DNA of 64,000 bases from NCBI RefSeq assembly GCF_013376045.1, contig NZ_JABMJG010000010.1, forward strand, positions 186,001-250,000, in the 5' to 3' direction. This document shows positions 59,823-64,000 of the stretch, one piece after another. The stretch's first letter is position 1; each line of letters begins with the position of its first letter. Position numbers and translations under genes: made by a program. The notes beneath the pieces are model-generated. The model saw only the letters and a list, made by a program, of their open reading frames with translations, ran no database searches and was not told the DNA's origin. The stretch comes from Variovorax sp. SG517 (GTDB lineage: Bacteria > Pseudomonadota > Gammaproteobacteria > Burkholderiales > Burkholderiaceae_C).

Positions 59823-61200
59823 TTTTGATCGACCAGTTTTACTACCCGGCTGCGATGCTGCGCGAGTAACTCCATCGAATGTGATGCAAAGACAAATTGA
59901 ATGGTGGCTCCTTTTGTAATGTCCAAGAGTGATTGGACCAATTGGCGCTGCCATTTGATGTTTAGAGAAATTTCCGGCTCGTCAATCATGAATACGCTTG
60001 GTTGATCGCGAGCAGTGAGGACGTAGCTAAATAGCAGAAGTAGTTGTTGCTCTCCGGATGATAGTTGGGCGGGTGTAAGTGGGGCGCCCAGTCGGTTTTG
60101 GATGCTAAATCCGGAACTAAGGCTGAATGCTATTGATTTGTCACTTAGAAAACTATTAACTATGCTTACAAAGCGATCAATTATTTGGTAAATAGGTTCA
60201 ACGGCTTCGAGGCGACCTTCTAGGCTTTTTACATATGGCTTAAGGAGTTCCGCGGCGAGGGAGCTCTTTTTTTGCTTCTTCCCCCGAGGGCTTTTCTGAA
60301 CTCTGATGTCGATAACTGCGTTGCCAATTCATATCTGGCGTGCTCTGCAGTCTTGGTCTCAATGTTAACCAATTGCTTCTGCAATGTTGCCGTAGCATCA
60401 GCACTAATTGGTGTGTCTTGATCAGACGAGGGAGAAAGGAGATGATGGAGTACGTCCACATATACAGAGTGCACGTTCATCGATCCCTGATTGGCGCCCA
60501 ATACAGCTTTTCGCCCAATCCATCTCGCCGCACTACCTAGCGCTTGTGATAAAGCAATTTCACGCGATCGAACAACGAGTTCATTAATTCTTTTGGGTTC
60601 GTCGTATCGCATGACCCGGCGAAGCTCCATTTCGTCACTCGGATCTGAAACGCTGTCGCTATCTAAGCGGCGGTCAGCATTAAGAATGAAGAGCGTGGGA
60701 GCCAGTGCATCCAAAGACTTTAGATATTCTTGCTCTCCTCGTTTAATAGAGTCTTCTGCTCCTCTTTTTTTTGTGACCTCCCGGCGGACGAGTTTCCCGT
60801 CATGCGAAATAAATACCGTTGTATCTACATCGCTTGCAAAACGGCTAGAGGCACCTGGTCTATATTCCCATATTATTTGTGTTCGGTTATTTCTGAGAAT
60901 GCTCAAAACTAAGGTTTTCCCTACTAAGGGATCGCCAGTAAATTTGGCTAAAAGAGTTGTGCCGGATGTCAGAGTGACTTCTAGAATTTTAAATTCGGCT
61001 TGGTAGAGCGCACTACGATGCCCCCGATTGTTTGCTGCTGAGAGCAGATGAAATGCCAGCCGTAGCAGAGTGCTCTTACCCATGCCGTTGTCACCATACA
61101 GAATGGCGGCATTTGAAAGCTCGCCTTGACTAGGTAGACGGTAGCTATAAAGGCCAAAAAGATCTGAAACTCGGATTGAAGATATTAGGGTGGCGGTCAT
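59819..61200 (-). CDS. AAA15/ABC-type ATPase, AriA-like, split by a -1 frameshift
   Basis: Two open frames together encode one 460-residue ATPase. Frame 1 (from ATG 61200) carries Walker A GDNGMGKST (36-44) and runs to a stop at 60229. Frame 2, shifted by -1, carries signature LSSGEQQ (380-386), Walker B FMIDEPEISL (Asp407, Glu408) and the switch histidine FASHSMELL (441), ending at 59819. The frames join exactly at seven A's (60273-60267 on the coding strand, codons AGC AAA AAA AGA): re-reading one base gives AAG and continues in frame 2. All motifs are intact, so this is programmed slippage, recent mutation, phase variation or an assembly error at a homopolymer. In frame 1 only 13 residues follow the run before a stop. 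Confidence 0.8.
60267..60273 (-). other. A7 slippery run, candidate -1 frameshift site in the ATPase gene
   Basis: On the coding strand the context is AGC-AAA-AAA-AGA-GCT. A ribosome with AAA in the P site can slip back one base and still pair perfectly, then read AAG. Directly downstream GAGCTCC and GGAACTC can pair (one mismatch, 8-base loop), a possible stimulator. Transcriptional slippage on seven A's is an alternative. Confidence 0.55.
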
Positions 61201-61213
61201 GACGTTTCTTCTT

Positions 61214-61231
61214 GTAAGCAATGAAGCTTAC
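61214..61231. promoter_or_regulatory. Inverted repeat upstream of the AriA-like gene
   Basis: GTAAGC (61214-61219) and GCTTAC (61226-61231) form a perfect 6-bp inverted repeat with a 6-base centre, 14 bases upstream of the ATG at 61200. It could be an operator or a leader hairpin limiting expression of the two-gene unit. Confidence 0.4.
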
Positions 61232-61334
61232 CCGCAGACTCGTCGAATGGCATAAGCGTTTTTGTGGGTGGCGAGACTTCAGTTTTCATGCGAACTCTTG
61301 AGGAGCTCGTACCTCGACAGATACACTCCGCTCG

Positions 61335-61421
61335 TCACGAAGAAAACGTGATCGGGTTTGGAAGCCCGTTGAACCCTCTGCGACGAAAGCCGCAGTCACC
61401 GCACATGGCCTGCGGCTTTTT
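61335..61421 (+). ncRNA. C4 antisense RNA-like leader element
   Basis: Three hairpins follow one another: TCACG-AAGAAAA-CGTGA (61335-61351), CGGG-TTTGGAAG-CCCG (61353-61368) and the terminator stem at 61386-61421. The middle part, 61353-61380, is complementary over about 25 bases, with two small bulges and one mismatch, to 61482-61506 further down the same strand. This layout, an antisense segment processed from or terminated ahead of its own downstream target, is that of the C4 antisense RNA of phages P1 and P4. The call rests on architecture alone. Confidence 0.55.
61386..61421 (+). terminator. Rho-independent terminator at the end of the C4-like RNA
   Basis: AAAGCCGCAG (61386-61395) pairs with CTGCGGCTTT (61410-61419) across a 14-base loop, and T5 ends the stem. 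It would release the short leader RNA before the downstream gene. Confidence 0.75.
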
Positions 61422-61481
61422 CGTTCGCGTGCCTTTTTAGGCGGCTCGGACGGGAGGGCTCGCGCCCTGCCGGCTTTCGCA

Positions 61482-61571
61482 AGAGGGTTCACGGTCTTCC
61501 AACCCGTTCGAGCTGCCGCCACCGTTTGGAAGCGGGGGTGTCGGCTGTAGCAATCCGAACCCAACTGGAGG
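61482..61571 (+). promoter_or_regulatory. Target segment and ribosome site leader of the small gene
   Basis: 61482-61506 is complementary to the C4-like RNA. Within the leader, CTTCCAA (61496-61502) can instead pair with TTTGGAAG (61525-61532), the same octamer that is in the C4-like loop. This gives two mutually exclusive folds upstream of the GGAGG ribosome site (61567-61571), so the RNA could control translation or premature termination of the gene at 61577. Confidence 0.5.
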
Positions 61572-61576
61572 CCTCT

Positions 61577-61903
61577 GTGGCTGAATCTGCATCCGCTTGC
61601 GCACAAGACCGTGCTCGTTCCACTCCCTTCGAGTCAGCATCCCCCAACCTCGACGACCTCGCCCTGCAAGCCTGCGACGACGCCGACAACCTCAACGACG
61701 TGATGCGCGCCTACGCCGCGCTCAGGAAGCTCGTCGACACCAGCGCCCTGAACGACAGCGAGGAACTCACCCCCAGCCGTACCGAACTGAGCGCCTTGCT
61801 CGGTGTGCTCAACGACGCGCTGACGGCGCGCATCGACGCCATCAACCTCGCGGCCGGCGCGGTGCGCGAAGCGCTGCAAGGGCGCAAACCGGGCCTCGCG
61901 TGA
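61577..61903 (+). CDS. Small hypothetical protein downstream of the C4-like leader
   Basis: A 108-residue soluble protein. The GTG start at 61577 has GGAGG 5 bases before it; a longer ATG frame from 61526 would overlap the leader structures. Residues 30-100 look helical and acidic (LDDLALQACDDADNLNDVMRAYAALRKLVD, LNDALTARIDAINLAAGAVREAL), a pattern suiting a coiled-coil or helical bundle. Codon use returns to GC-rich, unlike the adjacent AT-rich island. I do not recognise the family. Its leader suggests tight control, as with small phage-derived regulators or toxins. Confidence 0.65.
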   Translation: MAESASACAQDRARSTPFESASPNLDDLALQACDDADNLNDVMRAYAALRKLVDTSALNDSEELTPSRTELSALLGVLNDALTARIDAINLAAGAVREALQGRKPGLA

Positions 61904-62024
61904 GGTAGCGGCGAAGAGACGGTCAATCCACGAGTCAGCCTCATCACGCTGCCTTCGAGACAGATCGACCTCAGCCGCAAGACCATGACGCATGATGGCG
62001 GGCTACCCCGGTAACCCCCCAGTC

Positions 62025-63137
62025 ATGCAACGAACCTTGATGCGCGCATTGGCGCTCTGCTGCGCCTGCGCCGCCTTGATGGTGGCGGGCGCGTGCACCT
62101 CGACGCTCCAGAGGCCGCCCGCCGCCGCGGAGGCGGCCACCTATCCGGCCGCTTCGTGGCAAGCCATTCCCGCATCGTCCCAGAGCGATGCGTGTCGGCG
62201 CGACCTCGATGCGGCGCGCGACTACCTGCATACGCTGGACTCCACCGCCCTCATGGCTGTGCAGGACGGCCGCGTGCTGTTCAGCTACGGCCCCGTGCAG
62301 ACCGTCAGCATCGTGTTCTCCGCGCGCAAGAGCGTGTTGTCCATGATGTACGGCAAGTACGTGGCGAACGGCACGATCGATCTCGACCGCTCTCTTGCCG
62401 ACTTGAGCATCGACGACATCGGCGGCCTGCTGCCGGTCGAGCGCCAGGCGCGCGTGCGCGACCTGCTTTCGGCGCGCTCTGGTGTCTATCACGCGGCAGC
62501 CAACGGTGGCGACGATGCGTCCGCCGCACCGGCACGCGGGTCACAAAAGCCCGGGAGCTACTTCCTCTACAACAACTGGGACTTCAACGCGGCCGGCACG
62601 GTGTTCGAGCAGTTGACCGGACGCAGCATCTACCGGGCGTTCGCAGATGACCTCGCGACGCCCCTTGCACTCGAAGACTTCGACCTGGCCCGCCACAAGC
62701 GAAGCGGAAATGCCAGGCTGTCGCAGCACCTGGCCTACCCCTTCTTCCTGTCCACCCGCGACATGGCGCGGCTGGGCTACCTGATGCTGAAAGAGGGCAA
62801 CTGGCGTGGCCAGCAACTGATTCCGGCCGACTGGGTCAGGCAGATGACGCAGCAGCGAACGCCCTCCACGGACATGCATCCGCCGCACACGGCTCGCCGG
62901 GGCTTCGGGTATGGCTACCTGTGGTGGCTGCTGGAAGAGCCTCCGGACTCGCCGCTGAGCGGCGCCTACATGGCCTGGGGCGTCCATGGCCAGTACATCC
63001 TCGTGATTCCGAAACGGCAGATGGTGGTTGCGCACAAGCGCGAGGTGCCGGTGGCGGGCAACTGGAATGTGAGCTGGGTCGCGCCGAAGGACTTTCTGCG
63101 CGCGGTTCGCATGATTGCGGATGCTCCTTGTCGCTGA
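62025..63137 (+). CDS. Serine hydrolase (beta-lactamase family), exported
   Basis: A 370-residue protein with an N-terminal export signal (MQRTLMRALALCCACAALMVAGACTS); the AGAC segment is a weak lipobox, so it may be a lipoprotein or a simple secreted protein. The catalytic SxxK motif is in FSARKSVLSMMYG, the Tyr-Asn motif in LYNNWDFNAAG, and the third motif region near WGVHGQYILVIPKR. Such enzymes cover class C beta-lactamase relatives, esterases and 6-aminohexanoate dimer hydrolases. The start at 62025 is chosen because it gives the signal; 62040 is possible. Confidence 0.88.
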   Translation: MQRTLMRALALCCACAALMVAGACTSTLQRPPAAAEAATYPAASWQAIPASSQSDACRRDLDAARDYLHTLDSTALMAVQDGRVLFSYGPVQTVSIVFSARKSVLSMMYGKYVANGTIDLDRSLADLSIDDIGGLLPVERQARVRDLLSARSGVYHAAANGGDDASAAPARGSQKPGSYFLYNNWDFNAAGTVFEQLTGRSIYRAFADDLATPLALEDFDLARHKRSGNARLSQHLAYPFFLSTRDMARLGYLMLKEGNWRGQQLIPADWVRQMTQQRTPSTDMHPPHTARRGFGYGYLWWLLEEPPDSPLSGAYMAWGVHGQYILVIPKRQMVVAHKREVPVAGNWNVSWVAPKDFLRAVRMIADAPCR

Positions 63138-63237
63138 GCGAGGACTGAGGCGCCGGGCGCCTCGAATCGCTGGGCCCTTGCGAAATCCTGTCTGCGAAGG
63201 GGATGGAGCAGAACGAAATGCGTGCTGGCCAAGGTCG

Positions 63238-64000
63238 TCAGGCGGCCGACGTGTCTGGCGACCCCACGTCACGCTCCCTTATCTCTCTCAGCAGCCACTC
63301 CCGAAACGCCACCACCCGCGCGTCCTCGCCGCTCTCCTGCGGACACACCAGGTAGTACGCATACGGCTGCGCCATGCGCACGCCGACGTCGAACAGCCGC
63401 ACCAGCCGCCCCTGCGCCAGGTCGCCCGCGATCAGGTCCAGGTCTGCCAGCCCCACGGCGCCGCTTTCGAGCACGGCCTGCACCACGAAGCTCGAATCGG
63501 TGAAGCCCACGAAACGGCTGTCGTCGATGTCCTTGTCGTCCACGCCGGCCGCGGCCATCCACATGCGCCAGTCGGGCCATGTCATGGTGTCGGTCTTCCA
63601 GTCGACATGGCAGAGGGTTAGGTCGTGGCGCAGCAGGTCGCGCGGCTCGTTCAGCGGCGGCCCGGTCTCGATGATCCTGGGGCTGCACACGGGCACGATG
63701 AGGGTGTCGAAGAGCCGCTCGGCGTGCGCGCCTTCATAGCTGCCGGTGCCGAAGCGGATGGCAATGTCGATGTCGTCGGCCTCGAAGTCGCGCAGCTCGT
63801 CGGTGATGTCGAAGCTCAGCTCCAGCCCGGGGTTGGCGGCTCTGAATTTCGGCAGCCTCGGCAGCAGCCAGTTGGTGGCGAAGCGCGCGCTCAGCGACAC
63901 GCGCAGTTGCGCCGCGCTGCGCGTGAGTTTGCGCGCGCGGCCGGCGGCGCGGTGCAGGTTGTCGAGCGCGTCGGCAGTCGCCTCGAACATCACGGCGCCG
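63238..64000 (-). CDS. LysR-family regulator, GcvA-like (5' end beyond window)
   Basis: The 3' part of a LysR regulator (at least 251 residues visible). The N-terminal helix-turn-helix lies beyond the right edge; what is visible begins in the linker helix (ATADALDNLHRAAGRARKL) and holds the effector domain (LRVSLSARFATNWLLPRLPKFRAANPGLELSFD...). The latter is typical of GcvA-like members, as is DIDIAIRFGTGSYEG. It converges with the serine hydrolase gene, 100 bases away. Its target is probably to the right of the window. Confidence 0.9.
   Translation of the reverse strand, partial: GAVMFEATADALDNLHRAAGRARKLTRSAAQLRVSLSARFATNWLLPRLPKFRAANPGLELSFDITDELRDFEADDIDIAIRFGTGSYEGAHAERLFDTLIVPVCSPRIIETGPPLNEPRDLLRHDLTLCHVDWKTDTMTWPDWRMWMAAAGVDDKDIDDSRFVGFTDSSFVVQAVLESGAVGLADLDLIAGDLAQGRLVRLFDVGVRMAQPYAYYLVCPQESGEDARVVAFREWLLREIRERDVGSPDTSAA

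Noticed and set aside
61201..61221. TTG start at 61221 for the ATPase
   Set aside because: The ATG at 61200 fits the ATPase N-terminus (TLISSIRVSDLFG) and the TTG lies within an inverted repeat.

Overview
The window looks like chromosomal DNA of a betaproteobacterium of the order Burkholderiales, most like Variovorax or a close Comamonadaceae relative. The signs are very high GC coding sequence throughout, several Bug-type (TctC-family) solute receptors without their membrane partners, frequent GTG and TTG starts with four-base ATGA overlaps, and a class A RNase P RNA. The genus is inferred from gene content and style; no search was possible. The one clear departure in base composition is an AT-rich block at about 58,860-61,260, which reads as horizontally acquired.

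Layout. 1-535: a gene start running off the left edge, then non-coding DNA ending in a large palindromic repeat. 536-15,192: a twelve-gene minus-strand run encoding activation and beta-oxidation of an organic acid (FadB-type bifunctional enzyme, thiolase, a PimC/PimD-like acyl-CoA dehydrogenase pair, enoyl-CoA hydratase, class III CoA-transferase, acyl-CoA synthetase, two Bug receptors, ETF and a nitronate monooxygenase-like flavoenzyme). A divergent LysR gene (15,336-16,250) and an operator-rich gap control it. 16,263-20,271: singletons (PAS-GGDEF cyclase, PEBP lipoprotein, Rieske ferredoxin, ureidoglycolate lyase, an uncharacterised protein). 20,340-27,134: a Dpp/Opp-type ABC importer operon ending in an amidase. 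27,367-31,792: a plus-strand chain of small membrane protein, ECF sigma factor, pyrC, an NYN-domain protein, a DUF3025 protein and htpX. 31,911-36,194: ProQ-like RNA chaperone, VUT-family transporter, FAD oxidoreductase, cysteine synthase. 36,292-36,622: rnpB.

36,756-42,032: a MarR-controlled aromatic-acid efflux operon (FUSC pump, DUF1656, HlyD-type adaptor, NodT-type outer membrane factor). 42,076-47,234: a lipoprotein, a degenerate pseudouridine synthase, a Nudix/metallo-beta-lactamase fusion, another orphan Bug receptor and a TorF-like porin. 47,375-53,031: a GntR-controlled cluster with a Na+/solute symporter, an amidohydrolase, an MFS permease and a cytidine/guanine-type deaminase, suggesting uptake and deamination of a nucleobase-like compound. 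53,054-58,805: a poly-Gly serine hydrolase lipoprotein, a small orphan gene, a patatin plus ricin-fold lectin pair, an aldo/keto reductase and an MFS efflux pump.

58,983-61,200 is the most striking part: a two-gene AAA15 ATPase plus DUF4435 (TOPRIM-like) unit resembling the PARIS anti-phage system (AriA/AriB). The ATPase is split between two frames exactly at a run of seven adenines, with every motif intact on both sides. Beside it, on the other strand, lies a leader that resembles the phage C4 antisense RNA, in front of a small orphan gene. The window closes with a second serine hydrolase and the 3' part of a LysR gene.
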